Shown here piece after piece: positions 8,886 through 20,853 of a stretch of DNA of 39,533 nt. Numbering within the stretch: the first letter of the stretch is position 1; the number at the start of each line of letters is the position of its first letter. Both the position numbers and the translations under genes were made by a program. Below the pieces are notes generated by a model that had not been told where the DNA came from, searched no databases, and saw only the letters and a list, made by a program, of their open reading frames with translations. The stretch is taken from the NCBI GenBank assembly GCA_030141605.1, contig JAQGDQ010001466.1:1-39533 (forward strand), given 5' to 3'. Source of the DNA: Tubiluchus corallicola. Its lineage: Eukaryota > Priapulida > Priapulimorpha > Priapulimorphida > Tubiluchidae.

Positions 8886-9864
8886 CTTTAATCAATAACT
8901 ACATTATTTTAATCAATAACTAGATTGTTTTAATCAGTAACTATACTTTAATCAATAACTAGATTGTTTTAATCAATAACTATACTTTAATCAATAACTA
9001 GATTGTTTTAATCAATAACTATACTTTAATCAATAACTAGATTGTTTTAATCAATAACTATACTTTAATCAATAACTAGATTGTTTTAATCAATAACTAT
9101 ACTTTAATCAATAACTAGATTGTTTTAATCAATAACTATACTTTAATCAATAACTAGATTGTTTTAATCAATAACTATACTTTAATCAATAACTAGATTG
9201 TTTTAATCAATAACTAGATTGTTTTCATCAATAACTATACTTTAATCAATAACTAGATTGTTTTAATCAATAACTATACTTTAATCAATAACTAGATTGT
9301 TTTAATCAATAACTATACTTTAATCAATAACTAAATTGTTTTAATCAGTAACTATACTTTAATCAATAACTAGATTGTTTTAATCAATGACTATACTTTA
9401 ATCAATAACTAGATTGTTTTAATCAATGACTATACTTTAATCAATAACTAGATTGTTTTAATCAATGACTATACTTTAATCAATAACTAGATTGTTTTAA
9501 TCAATGACTATACTTTAATCAATAACTAGATTATTTTAATCAATAACTATACTTTAATCAATAACTAGATTGTTTTAATCAGTAACTATACTTTAATCAA
9601 TAACTAGATTGTTTTAATCAATAACCATACTTTAATCAATAACTAGATTATTTTAATCAATAACTATACTTTAATCAATAACTAGATTGTTTTAATCAAT
9701 GACTATACTTTAATCAATAACTAGATTGTTTTAATCAATAACTATACTTTAATCAATAACTAGATTGTTTTAATCAATGACTATACTTTAATCAATAACT
9801 AGATTGTTTTAATCAATGACTATACTTTAATCAATAACTAGATTGTTTTAATCAATAACTAGTA
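8886..9864. repeat. 39-bp minisatellite, about 25 copies
   Basis: The unit is itself a dimer of a roughly 20-bp word: TTTAATCAATAACTAGATTG then TTTTAATCAATAACTATAC. Copies differ by single bases (AATGAC for AATAAC, ATTATT for ATTGTT). Some variants recur in neighbouring copies, which indicates local duplication. It begins about 170 bp after the pentraxin stop codon and could affect its 3' end. Confidence 0.95.
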
Positions 9865-11344
9865 TCAAAGTATCAAAGTCAGTAATTAGGGTAAGTAGTT
9901 ACTACTAGGGTAACTAGGATACTACTTAGGGTATCTAGTATCAATGTATCGCAGTGTATTTGTACATTGACATCTGAAACTTTCACTAAATGTCTGGAAC
10001 ACGCATTTCAATGAAACGTTCATGTCCACTCAAAAGTTCAAGAGAATACTATAAAAAAGTCAATTACCCTAAATAGTGAATTTGGTATTATTAATATGAT
10101 TAAAAACAAAAATCGATAAGTAAATAATGAGAACAGCAAACTTTCAATCTGAGAAGGTTCGGAAATCTGTCGATATTATTAGTTTTTGCAAAAGACAATA
10201 AATAAATCAGTGATGCTGATTTGGATTTCCGTTTCCTTTTCACAACTGTTTGATGAAAAAATCTGCATATCATTCTGCTTTACTTGAAGTTTGAGAAACA
10301 AATATACAGGATGAGCCAAAACTAATGAGATCTTTCCGATGCTTTAAATAGCCTACGCAGTGCGCAATTCATTAAACCAGGATGAATTTATAATGGCGGT
10401 GAATTTATTAGAAGAATTATACACATTTTCCTGCTGACGTTAAGCTTGTGAAATTTGATTTAAGTTAGAAAAAATTTTAGGGAATAATAAACTGAAGGAA
10501 GAATTTGTAATCAATTATGATGTCATTTGTATTATCGATTATGTAATACGTTTAAATATTATTATACGTTAAGAATGTTCGTGTATTGTATAACAAGTAT
10601 ACAGCACGCCCAGACGTTTCCATAATAAACTTGTTCAGTAAAGTTCTACTCGTGAAAATGTTAATAGCGCGAGTTTCTATTGCAGCTTTAAAATTTTTAG
10701 TTGGAATGAAACTCAACGAGTTTGTCTATTATGTGAAATCTATCTAAATATCTGGAGATTTTGTTGTTAACGTCGTCATAATCAACGTCGTCGTCATTAC
10801 CGTTCAAGGTTCTTACTATAAATTGTAATCAATTTTTTTAAGTTTTTAAAATAGCAGTAGAACATGCAGAGTGTGATGAATGTCTGTGATACCAGTAATT
10901 TTTAGTATAACATTGACTGACTTGCTCTACGTTTAGTGTAGTAGCTTGCTAAATGGGTATATACACATTCGATAAAAGTTTATGAAACGTCATATAAAAC
11001 GTTGAAAATTTTAAATGAATTTACCTAAATTTAACGTTTTTGTCTGTTTGTACATACACAGTGTAAATATTTTTTATAATTTTATTTAGTATATCTATGA
11101 CAGTAGCGCCGTTTCTTATTATTTTATGGTGGCCTGTTAAATTGACACAGTTCTGTGCAAGGTCATGACAGTTATTAAATCGCTATATAAATTTATGTAT
11201 CGTTATATAAATTTCCAACTTGTAAAAATTAATATCACGTACAACACATACGTATTCACAACATGCTTTATAGTTTATAGACATATAATAGTGTTATATA
11301 TTATTAGGTTGATAAAACTTTGCATTTTACTAGACGTCTGTATT
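9865..11344. other. Unannotated AT-rich DNA
   Basis: The first 100 bp hold degenerate TAGGGTAACTAGG / TAGTATCAA words. I see no coding exon or RNA gene in the remainder. A plus-strand frame at 11165-11527 runs into the next repeat and looks like chance. Confidence 0.45.
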
Positions 11345-12050
11345 TCAAACGAAAGGCCTCGATCTAGTGTCGTGCCATTGATGGTTTATTTTTGGAATCA
11401 GGCCTACCGGGAGGAAGGGGGGCGAAAAACCTCCAAAAATGGCCATTTTCGGCCGTTTTTTGCAAAAGTTATACGGCTGAGATGTGGAGAACGGGAACGG
11501 GCCGAGGGGGGTGCTGGGTATGGATAGATAGCCCGTTCAGCGGTGGGTGTGGTAGGCATATTTAGAATTCCCAAGAGGGCCACGGGGTCCCGTAACGGGC
11601 GTTTTCCCGGACCCAACTCGCGATTTTTTCGAAATTTTGGCCAAACAGCATGCGGGAAAAACGTTCTAGTGGCGCCCGGTGGGACTCTCGGAAGGAGATA
11701 TACGGCTCATCAGAAAGAGGAAGAACAGGGCTACACGATGATGTGGGCTACATTTTAGGATACGTCCACCAAGAGGAGTACTGGCGAGTTAATTACATGT
11801 TCTATTTCCCGCAATTTTCGCTTAGAAAACTGCTGACGCAATGCCATTGTTGTGACGTCATCCATTGTACTCTGTCTACAACTTTAATTCAGTAAACGCT
11901 GCTACAGGCTTTGCGTTAGATAAACAGACAAACAGTAGGCAGGATGTTACGGGCTTTGTGTTATAAATGAGGATTAGGTAGGATGCTCGCGTATTATTGA
12001 TTTTACGTGTATTTATACGCAATTTTTTTTGCGGGGCCTTTGCTAGTCTA
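11345..12050 (+). repeat. Tandem ~700-bp repeat, copy 1
   Basis: Markedly GC-richer than its surroundings in its first 450 bp. It is repeated at 12132-12816, about 787 bp further on and about 88% identical. Order of landmarks: AACGAAAGGCCTCGATCT, TGGCCATTTTCGGCCGTTTT, GCAAAAGTTATACG, AACGGGCGTTTTCCCGGACC, GCGATTTTTTCGAAATTTT, AACAGGGCTACACGATGATG, GGGGCCTTTGCTAGT. Short open frames exist in several phases but none is kept in both copies in full. I treat it as a non-coding repeat of unknown family. Confidence 0.85.
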
Positions 12051-12131
12051 TACATTAATATTCTTGGTATCCTAATATATAAGATTCGAGGCTACAGCTT
12101 CGACGAGGGCACCATTTGCGGCGATCTATAC
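12051..12131. other. Spacer between the ~700-bp tandem copies
   Basis: About 80 bp without a counterpart after copy 2. It shows that the duplication is not perfectly head-to-tail. Confidence 0.5.
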
Positions 12132-12816
12132 ATCAAACGAAAGGTCTCGATCTGGTGTCGTGCCATTGGGGGTTTATTTTTCGAATCGGGCCCACCGCGA
12201 GGAACGGTGGGGGGGGGGGCGAAAAACCTCCCAAAATGGCCATTTTTCGGCCGTTTTTTGCAAAAGTTATACGCCTGAGATGTGGAAAACGGGAACGGGC
12301 CGAGGGTGGTACTGGGCATGGATAGATAGCCCGTTCAGCGATGGGTGTCATAGGTATATTTAGAATTCACGAGAGGGCCACAGCGTCGCGTAACGGGCGT
12401 TTTCCCGGACCCAATTCGCGATTTTTTCGAAATTTTACTCAAACAGCATGCGGAAAAAACGTTCTAGCGGCGCCTGGTGGGACTCTCGGAAGGAGGTATA
12501 TAGCTCTTGGGAAAGAGGAAGAACAGGGCTACACGATGATGTAGGCTACATGTTAGGGCAGGTCCACCGAAAGGAGTATTGGCGAGTTAATTACATGTTC
12601 TATTTTCGGCAATTTTCGCTTAGAAAACTGCTGACGAAATAACATTGTTCTGACGTCATCCATTGTACTCTGTCTATAATCTTATAACTTTAATTCAGCA
12701 AAAAGCTGTTGCTGCTACAGGCTTTGCGTTATAAATGAGGACTGTGTAGGATGTTCGCGTATTATTGATTATACGTGGTTTTTTACGCAAAATCTTTTGT
12801 GGGGCCTTTGCTAGTA
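12132..12816 (+). repeat. Tandem ~700-bp repeat, copy 2
   Basis: Second copy of 11345-12050. It contains the fuller palindromic stretch AAAATGGCCATTTTTCGGCC, a run of nine Gs after CGGT, and the same 3' boundary GGGGCCTTTGCTAGTATA. Divergence is spread evenly along the unit. Confidence 0.85.
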
Positions 12817-13936
12817 TAATTATAAATTTTTCTTTGAAACAGTTATTTACAATCCGTATTTGTAGCGAGGATTTTAACAAAAACTCTTCAAAATTTTGTT
12901 TATTTTGTTAAACATTTAAATGGATGAAGGCCTAAGGTTAGGATTAGGAAAAACGGAGCATAAAAATTCGAACAATTTTCATTAATTTTACTAGATTTAA
13001 AATTTCAATCTACAATAATGTTTTACCCCCCCCCCCAAACAGACTAAAATTTGCGACATTTGTTATCGGCATTCTAATAGTTTTTCACGATTATTTTCTT
13101 TGCAAAATTTATGAAAATGTTATATTCATGAATGTTCCCTTCACTTAATATCTCTCTCAAATTCATAGATGGAATTCGGTTATGCAGTGACGCCCTGTCA
13201 TCTTCCTTTATCAGTCTGCAGCAAAATGTTCAGAAGTTTGATGTTCTCTGTGGTCACAGTCACATCTGCCATATAAGCTTTCATCCCTCTGATGATCAGA
13301 AAATCTAGTTGCTTTATTTAAAAGTAAATTATTTGCCGTCGTCTCAACGAGCCCTACCCCTTTATTCAGTGAAAGATCAAGAGGTGTAATCTGTACTTTT
13401 ATCGCAAATTATTTTAAGGGCAAATTACCCAATTACCCATATTATTATTTTTATTTTTTCCGCATGAGGGACCCAAAAACTAAAGGGGACAATTGGGCAA
13501 TTGCTGGCAGAGTTGACTGGTTATTGCAGAGACTAACTTGTAATTGGAGGATAATGCAATTTTTATATGAGAAATTTAATGTCATGCTTCATAAACCATA
13601 AACAGTGTGCTCTCTCTAGCTGAATGAAGTAAGTGATTTTTGTAAATCTAAGTTTATTAATTAGATAGCAATTTTCTGTGTAATTATTTTGTTCAAATTT
13701 CAGTAGTTTATTCAAATTGCATTACTGAAAATTTTATGTATTTTTTTCTCCTTTAGAAAATAAAGACTGCAGTAAACACCTTATGAAAAGAGCTGTCGTG
13801 TTTTGCTGTGTTAACAGTAACTGTGCTCGATTCCTCAGTCTATTTGATCATATCTTCAACAGGTACGCTGTAATATAGGTTTTGCATAAACCATCATGTG
13901 CATGGGCACATCGCGTAATGATTACAGTAACAAGTT
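12817..13936. other. Unannotated DNA with a poly-C run
   Basis: Contains a poly-C run at about 13026-13036. A minus-strand frame near 13170-13290 (starting MKAYMADV, about 28 codons) is too short to call. No other feature was recognised. Confidence 0.4.
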
Positions 13937-14149
13937 CCTTAAAGGAAGACAGGATGATTTTTCGTATACTATCCCATTTTCAGGTACGGTAAAAATTTAC
14001 ATTTCAACACAATTAATACTAGAAAAGCGTTTCTGACAGTTAAATAATCGATTAAAATTTTAATCAAAGGCAGGCGACCGCAAGTATTGATGACATCACA
14101 AACTAACATAATTTTCAACAGCGAAAATATTCCATGAGCGTGTAGAAAA
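13937..14149 (+). other. Possible TTAA-type element terminus
   Basis: TTAAAGGAAGACAGGATGAT resembles the TTAAAGGAAAGACAGACGAT end of the MITE at 37742-38197 (minus strand). No matching right end was found downstream, where the dispersed repeat R3 and the satellite begin. Confidence 0.3.
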
Positions 14150-14430
14150 ACTAGGCAAGTTTTAAGATAAAAATTCAAATTTCAAATTTACCGCTGTGCT
14201 CACACATGAGCTAGTGATCGTGTGTATTTCGTTACAAACGAACACATCTGAAACTGGGAGGTACAGCACCTATTTTTGTGCAATGTGTTTCCGAAATGCA
14301 GGCGCTAGCGCCGTCTAACTAACGAAATGCATGTAACAGCGAAGAACTGGTGGCGCGAACGGGAAATTATGTTTACGTGGTAATAATTGTTTCAGGTAAG
14401 TCATTTTTGAAAAAATAATATGTCTCTTTC
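14150..14430 (+). repeat. Dispersed repeat R3, copy 1
   Basis: Matches the reverse complement of 27495-27770 with gaps. Shared landmarks are AAATTCAAATTT, CTCACACATGAG/CTCACGCATGAG, GGTAC-GCACCTATTTTTGTGC, GTTTCCGAAATGCAGG, CCGTCTAACTA, and TAATAATTGTTTCAGGTAAG followed by TTTGAAAAAA. The last part forms the head of the higher-order repeat. The CAG|GTAAGT word is a good splice-donor match present in all copies, so R3 may carry a mobile promoter and first exon; that is inference. Confidence 0.75.
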
Positions 14431-14505
14431 AATATTTTAAAGAGTAGATTGTCTTGACTTACAGTCTAAGATTGAGTTCCGGTTTTGCTTTTACGCTTTT
14501 CGTTT

Positions 14506-14956
14506 GCATTTAGTATTGAAGTCACGTTCTGTCACGTTACACAACAGCATTTAGTATTGAAGTCACGTTCTGTCACGTTACATAACAGCATTTAGTATTG
14601 AAGTCACGTTCTGTCACGTTACATAACAGCATTTATTATTGAAGTCACGTTCTGTCACGTTACACAACAGCATTCAGTATTGAAGTCACGTTATGTCACG
14701 TTACACAACAGCATTTAGTATTGAAGTCACGTTATGTCACGTTACACAACAGCATTTAGTATTGAAGTCACGTTCTGTCACGTTACACAACAGCATTTAG
14801 TATTGAAGTCACGTTCTGTCACGTTACACAACAGCATTTAGTATTGAAGTCACGTTCTGTCACGTTACACAACAGCATTCAGTATTGAAGTCACGTTATG
14901 TCACGTTACACAACAGCATTTAGTATTGAAGTCACGTTCAGTCACGTTACACAACA
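14506..14956. repeat. 41-bp array, 11 copies
   Basis: Unit begins GCATTTAGTATTGAAGTCAC and continues with GTTCTGTCACGTTACACAACA. It contains GTCACGTT twice. Variants TTATG for TTCTG, ACATAACA for ACACAACA and a final TTCAG are shared between units and between the two higher-order copies. Confidence 0.95.
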
Positions 14957-15024
14957 GCATTTAGTGATCTCAGTAGCACAAATGTAAACTTTAAATTGCT
15001 TTAGTGAAATTAAATACAAGTTTT

Positions 15025-15466
15025 GGTGCACACTTGGATAGTTAACCAGTGACGTTTTTTGGTGCACACTTGGATAGTGAACCAGTGACGTTTTTGGTGC
15101 ACACTTGGATAGTGAACCAGTGACGTTTTTAGTGCACACTTGGATAGTGAAGCAGTGACGTTTTTTGGTGCACACTTGGATAGTGAACCAGTGACGTTTT
15201 TAGTGCACTCTTGGATAGTGAACCAGTGACGTTTTTGGTACACACTTGGATAGTGAACCAGTGACGTTTTTTGGTGCACTTGGATAGTGAACCAGTGACG
15301 TTTTTTAGTGCACTCTTGTATAGTGAACCAGTGACGTTTTTAGTGCACTCTTGGATAGTGAACCAGTGACGTTTTTGGTACACACTTGGATAGTCAACCA
15401 GTGACGTTTTTTGGCGCACACTTGGATAGTTAACCAGTGACGTTTTCGGTGCACACTTGGATAGTG
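15025..15466. repeat. ~36-bp array, about 12 copies
   Basis: Unit of 32-37 bp: GGTGCACACTTGGATAGTGA then ACCAGTGACGTTTTT with a variable T run. Minus-strand open frames of up to 114 codons across it (SVHQKTSLVHYP-type repeats) arise from unit periodicity and are not gene evidence. Confidence 0.95.
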
Positions 15467-15702
15467 AGTGCAATGTGCAATGTGTTTCCGAAATGCAGGC
15501 GTTAGCGCCGTCTAACTAACGAAATGCATGTAACAGCGAAGAACTGGTGGCGCGAACGGGAAATTATGTTTACGTGGTAATAATTGTTTCAGGTAAGTCA
15601 TTTTTGAAAAAATAATATGTCTCTTTCAATATTTTAAAGAGTAGATTGTCTTGACTTACAGTCTAAGATTGAGTTCCGGTTTTGCTTTTACGCTTTTCGT
15701 TT

Positions 15703-16317
15703 GCATTTAGTATTGAAGTCACGTTCTGTCACGTTACACAACAGCATTTAGTATTGAAGTCACGTTCTGTCACGTTACATAACAGCATTTAGTATTGAAG
15801 TCACGTTCTGTCACGTTACACAACAGCATTTAGTATTGAAGTCACGTTCTGTCACGTTACACAACAGCATTTAGTATTGAAGTCACGTTCTGTCACGTTA
15901 CATAACAGCATTTAGTATTGAAGTCACGTTATGTCACGTTACACAACAGCATTTAGTATTGAAGTCACGTTCTGTCACGTTACACAACAGCATTTAGTAT
16001 TGAAGTCACGTTCTGTCACGTTACACAACAGCATTTAGTATTGAAGTCACGTTCTGTCACGTTACACAACAGCATTTAGTATTGAAGTCACGTTCTGTCA
16101 CGTTACACAACAGCATTTAGTATTGAAGTCACGTTCTGTCACGTTACATAACAGCATTTAGTATTGAAGTCACGTTCTGTCACGTTACACAACAGCATTT
16201 AGTATTGAAGTCACGTTCTGTCACGTTACACAACAGCATTTAGTATTGAAGTCACGTTCTGTCACGTTACACAACAGCATTTAGTATTGAAGTCACGTTC
16301 AGTCACGTTACACAACA
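15703..16317. repeat. 41-bp array, 15 copies
   Basis: Same unit as 14506-14956, exactly 15 periods of 41 bp. The last unit again has the TTCAGTCACG variant next to the linker, so copy-number change happened inside the array while its border stayed fixed. Confidence 0.95.
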
Positions 16318-16385
16318 GCATTTAGTGATCTCAGCAGCACAAATGTAAACTTTAAATTGCTTTAGTGAAATTAAATACAAGTTTT

Positions 16386-16878
16386 GGTGCACACTTGGAT
16401 AGTTAACCAGTGACGTTTTTTGGTGCACACTTGGATAGTGAACCAGTGACGTTTTTGGTGCACACTTGGATAGTGAACCAGTGACGTTTTTAGTGCACAC
16501 TTGGATAGTGAAGCAGTGACGTTTTTTGGTGCACACTTGGATAGTGAACCAGTGACGTTTTTAGTGCACTCTTGGATAGTGAACCAGTGACGTTTTTGGT
16601 ACACACTTGGATAGTGAACCAGTGACGTTTTTTGGTGCACTTGGATAGTGAACCAGTGACGTTTTTTAGTGCACTCTTGTATAATGAACCAGTGACGTTT
16701 TTAGTGCACTCTTGGATAGTGAACCAGTGACGTTTTTGGTACACACTTGGATAGTCAACCAGTGACTATTTTTGGCGCACACTTGGATAGTGAACTAGTG
16801 ACGCTTTCTCGTTCACACTTGGATAGTGAACCAGTGACGATTTTTGGTGCACTCTTGGATAGTGAACCAGTGACGTTT
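16386..16878. repeat. ~36-bp array, about 14 copies
   Basis: Same unit as 15025-15466. The first ten units match copy 1 in order, including the shortened unit GGTGCACTTGGATAGTG. The last few units are diverged and unique. Confidence 0.95.
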
Positions 16879-17144
16879 TAGCAGTTCGTGTAAACATATT
16901 AAGTTACAAAGATTATTTCATCCAGTCATATAAATCTTCAATTAAGCAGACAAGTGTAATGCCAAGTAAAATAACTGTGTATGCAAGGCTTTTTAGGGAC
17001 ATTTAATTGTGTTTTCTTCCAGTTTAATATAAATTAGTTAACCCCCAATAAAGCTTTATGCACATTATCACGTTTATTACTTTCAAAATTCCTATTTTGC
17101 GTGTGCATACCACGTGATTTGTGTCTTTGATAATACCTGTCAAA
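16879..17144. other. Unannotated spacer
   Basis: AT-rich, without ORF or repeat recognised. Confidence 0.4.
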
Positions 17145-17263
17145 CTGTTCGTGTTGAACTGCACCAGCGATGTTGATTCTGAATTGATTCACGTTTACAA
17201 CGACAGTTCATAGGTGGCAGCACCAACATCATTCAGAATACAAAAATCTAATAAGTTTAAACA
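17145..17263 (+). repeat. Direct repeat R4, copy 1
   Basis: About 120 bp, again at 17571-17691, over 90% identical. It contains GATTCTGAAT and, about 60 bp on, ATTCAGAAT, so each copy can form a 9-10 bp stem. A (CAA)n run lies between the copies at about 17345-17375. Confidence 0.88.
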
Positions 17264-17570
17264 CCGACATCCCAGAGATGGAATTTGTTTATTGGCACAT
17301 TGCAGCCAGTTCACACACAAGATAATAATGAAATATTAATAATGACAACAACAACAACAACAACAACAACAAAAACAATAGTTCTCGTTAATATGAGATT
17401 TACACGATTCTCTGAGTTATGTACGTTGTACGATTGTAATAACAGCTTATAATGGCAGGATATGAAGGGGTAGAAAAAACTGTAGAAATGGAAAATTAGC
17501 AAGAAACGGCACGTTTAGTTTTAATACAAATGAAAACTTTCTAATTCGATTCTAATAAACTTACCAGGCT

Positions 17571-17691
17571 AACTGTGCGTGTTAAACTGCACCAGCGATG
17601 TTGATTCTGAATTGATTCACGTTTACAACGATTGTTCATAGGTGACAGCACCAACTTCCATTCAGAATCCAAAAATCTAATAAATTTAAAC
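17571..17691 (+). repeat. Direct repeat R4, copy 2
   Basis: Second copy of 17145-17263, 427 bp away. The inverted pair is one base longer here (GATTCTGAAT with ATTCAGAATC). Confidence 0.88.
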
Positions 17692-19692
17692 TTATACAAG
17701 CCTTTGCTTCTCTAGCCCCACTGCAGTACAATTATTCTTTTGTGATAACGATAGTGTATGAAACATAACAATTTAATACAGTATGACGTAATAATTTTGA
17801 TGTCACTGTGTGCTTAATGTCATTATATTGTACTGAATGTGATAATAATAAACTAAAAAACTAAACTAGCTAAGTTATTTACGGTTTCGCACTACTTATA
17901 TAAAAACCAGAGCAGTCTCATTTAGGGTCTCTTGTCTGTATCTATAATCGCCTCTCTGATTTATATACCCACTTTTCATCCACATGGATGATTCCGAAAT
18001 AATAGTCGCTCTGGTAATGGTGTCTTCGACTATGGTACAGTCTGTTGTTGTAGTTTGGATTATTATCCATATTCTATGATTCGAAATAATGATCAGTTCT
18101 GTACCTACTTACAGGGTCTCTTGAACTAGAAACAGGGCACTTCTAAAACTGGAAACAGTTTGCGGTTTTCGTTAAAGTAATTTGCCTGCACTATGCCTGT
18201 CAAGCACACTGTACGAGTACAGAAACACGCACGTATGCACGCATATATCACGCACGTACGCACGCATATATCACGCACGTGTACACTTTGCGTAATTAGA
18301 TAAGTCTATGTGCTTCCGAAAGTTTCAAAATTACAGCTTAAGTGTTATGCGATTTGAATATTTTTACCATTGTTCTTTACACGGTGTATTTCTCTCAAAG
18401 CACATATTGGCAGTGATGAGCTGAAGCCTATAGAAAAGCAGACGAGTAGCGTTATTGCATCTGACACAGTAACACTGCCGTATAAAAATAAAGGGCAGTG
18501 ACTACAATATATCTTACTTTTGAGAAAAATGCAATTAAAGCTTGTAATGCCGCAAATAATTATGCCACTAATAAAGAAGAAATTCTCAGCAGGACATGAG
18601 CGTATAGTTGACTGCTATTGTACCAAAACACAAGTCAAGTCGTTTATTTGTAAGTAGAATTAAAACAATCCAACCTACTGCTTGGCAAGTAGGCCCACTT
18701 TTCCTACTTTTACGCCCATGTAAGCTGGAAGTTAAGCCATAAATGTATACAAAAGATACCACAATTTAGTAGTCTGCAGTAAAAATGAAATGTGTTAAAG
18801 AAGTAATGAAACTGCTTTTATTTCTGTACAGTGAGGTGTCATAAGTGCAAATACTGATAGCACTCTGGACAGTTAGTAGTGTGAAAGTCATGCTTAAAGT
18901 TGTAGATCACTCACTTTGTAGAACAAGAATAAAAAACTATACTACATATTTGCACAGAAAAGTGTTTATTAAACTACAGACACATAAGTAGAATGACTGC
19001 TGCACTGAACACTGAGAATGAGAGTATCCTGCACTGAACACTGAGAGTTAGACAGTCATTAGAAAGAAAAACCAGGCAGTATATATAGGTACAGGTGACT
19101 TATGCAGACAGTCTTCACAAAAACCATTACATTAAAATAGGGAGAGATCCATGCATTCACTGGACCGTACAATTATACTGGGGGTAAGTAGCTGGTAGAG
19201 TAACAGGATTAGTTCATAGATGGCAGCACAAAAATGTACAATTACAACTTCCACAAGTACCTTTAATTCTGCAATGGGGCTCGTTTTTGCATACATTGTC
19301 ATGAGAGGTTATTTATGGCACAAAAACTACTGTTTAGAATCAAATTTCGTTATAATAGCATGAAAAAGCGCCATCTATTTGGCAAAAATGTATCAAAATC
19401 AGAATTTTGTTAAAATTGTAGTTACTGCTCTTTATCTTTGCACAGCAGAATACTGCTGATGGATATTTTAATGCGGTTTAATTTAGAAATTTCTTTAGCC
19501 GTAGATTAAACTTGTTACTAGTTAAACAACTGCGAGTGAATGTTAACTCTATACAAAATTTGTGGTAAACAATCAAATTTAATGGAAATGAACCACACTA
19601 TTAATAATACTGAATAATACGACAAGATCCAAAAGAATCTTCATAAAGATGTGCGCATGTTTCTGTTATGTAGGATTAAAAACTGCAAAACA
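17692..19692. other. Unannotated intergenic DNA
   Basis: No credible exon or RNA gene. Minor features are two copies of a 26-bp word CACGCACGTAyGCACGCATATAT near 18220-18280, a possible retroelement tail on the minus strand near 18640 (GTTTATTTGTAAG), and a short direct repeat of CTGCACTGAACACTGAGA at about 19000-19045. Confidence 0.45.
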
Positions 19693-19854
19693 ATGTAATG
19701 CAACGCAATGTAATGTAATGTAATGTAATGTAACGTAACGCAACGTAACGTAACGTAATGTAACGTAACGTAACGTAACGTAACGTAACGTAACGTAACG
19801 TAACGTAATGTAACGTAATGTAATGTAACGTAACTTAATGTAACGTAATGTAAA
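19693..19854. repeat. Pentanucleotide satellite TAACG/TAATG
   Basis: About 32 pentamers in register, mixing TAACG and TAATG with a few CAACG. Read on the minus strand the main unit is TTACG, the same pentamer that forms part of the satellite at 21893-22493. The TAATG units are the CpG to TpG decay product of TAACG. Confidence 0.92.
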
Positions 19855-20853
19855 ATTTATTTACATAGCGCATTACATCATTTAAAATCTCAACTCGCTG
19901 AACAATAAAACGCATTTAAAATTTATAAGAAACATAAAATTTAAAAGGCATTAAAATTATAAATAATTAATTTATTGTCAGACAATTGATGAAATTAAGG
20001 TGCCTCATTCATGGTACGGCACCTATGTTTCTTAAACAAATCAACTCTTTTCAAATGTTTTCCGCCTGCAATTTTCTCAAGTTTTTCGTTCTTACCGCTT
20101 TATTTGTTGCTCTGTTGATGTTGAGATTTCTGAAAACTTTTTAATGACTTGAACAGGGAAATTATATTTGCGAATGTATGAAAGCTGAAATTTAATAAGA
20201 AAACGTTATAATGTGACGCAAAATTTAACGAGTAACATTAAGTTTGCAGATCTAATATCAGTGAACTCGAAATTATGAAGTTATGCGAAACACGATTAAA
20301 CGAAATCTAAAAGTAGGTCCAGTCCCACAAAGGCTGACCAAAGCACAAAAACGATTTGCTTGTTTCCGCCAGAGGGCTTTTGAATTTTAGGAAGCGATAG
20401 GCAGTGAAAGTTATTTTGTTAAATTTGTCTAAAGAAATACTCGAAAGACGAAACACTACAATTTATTACGGTAAGCAAGCTTATAGGACTTTCAATTTGA
20501 TGAATGACCTAGTTGACATAGTAGCAATAGTATTAGTAGTGGATTTATAGAGCAAAATTTTTTATACAAACAATGTATTAACGGAGTAATTATAGGCAAC
20601 TGTTTCAGCGTTTTGCAAGACACCAAGAATAGCATCTTGTAGCTAATTTGCTAATAGTTTATGGGCATAGTAAACCAGCAAGCAGTTTATTACATTAAAT
20701 AGTTTCATACTGCACTATGGAAGAAAGTTTTAGACAGTTCGAATATTAGAATAATGCTTTTTCGTTTAAAATATTAAAATTGTTCGTGGCCTCAAGGATG
20801 AAATCTTTTTTGGAGAAATTGTTAAACTCGTTTCGTTTATGGACTACAAATCA
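19855..20853. other. Unannotated intergenic DNA
   Basis: A TTTATTTACATAGCGC start at about 19856 may be another minus-strand retroelement tail. Nothing else was recognised. Confidence 0.4.

Larger units (their letters stand above)
14281..15477 (+). repeat. Higher-order repeat, copy 1 (1197 bp)
   Basis: Composite unit: a 225-bp head (the end of R3), a 41-bp array, a 68-bp linker, and an array of about 36-bp units. The same order recurs at 15478-16878. The head of copy 2 differs from copy 1 at almost no base, so the duplication of the whole composite is recent. Confidence 0.92.
15478..16878 (+). repeat. Higher-order repeat, copy 2 (about 1.4 kb)
   Basis: Repeats the head, 41-bp array, linker and ~36-bp array of copy 1. 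It is longer because the 41-bp array has 15 units in place of 11 and the second array has additional, more diverged terminal units (e.g. GACGCTTTCTCGTTCACAC). Confidence 0.92.

Noticed and set aside
10300-10335. Mariner/Tc-like terminus (ATACAGGATGAGCCAAAACTAA)
   Set aside because: Resembles common ACAGGGTG-CCCAAAA ends, but no opposite-oriented partner or transposase sequence was found nearby.
11165-12544. Short ORFs of 60-120 codons over the ~700-bp tandem repeats
   Set aside because: Different frames are open in the two copies and Arg/Gly/Pro-rich translations reflect GC-rich repeat DNA.
14506-16317. CRISPR-like array (41-bp units)
   Set aside because: The units are contiguous with no unique spacers, no cas genes are present and the genome is eukaryotic.
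14942-16744. Minus-strand frames with SVHQKTSLVHYP-like repeats
   Set aside because: Period artefacts of the ~36-bp array. They shift frame whenever the T run changes length, which argues against coding.
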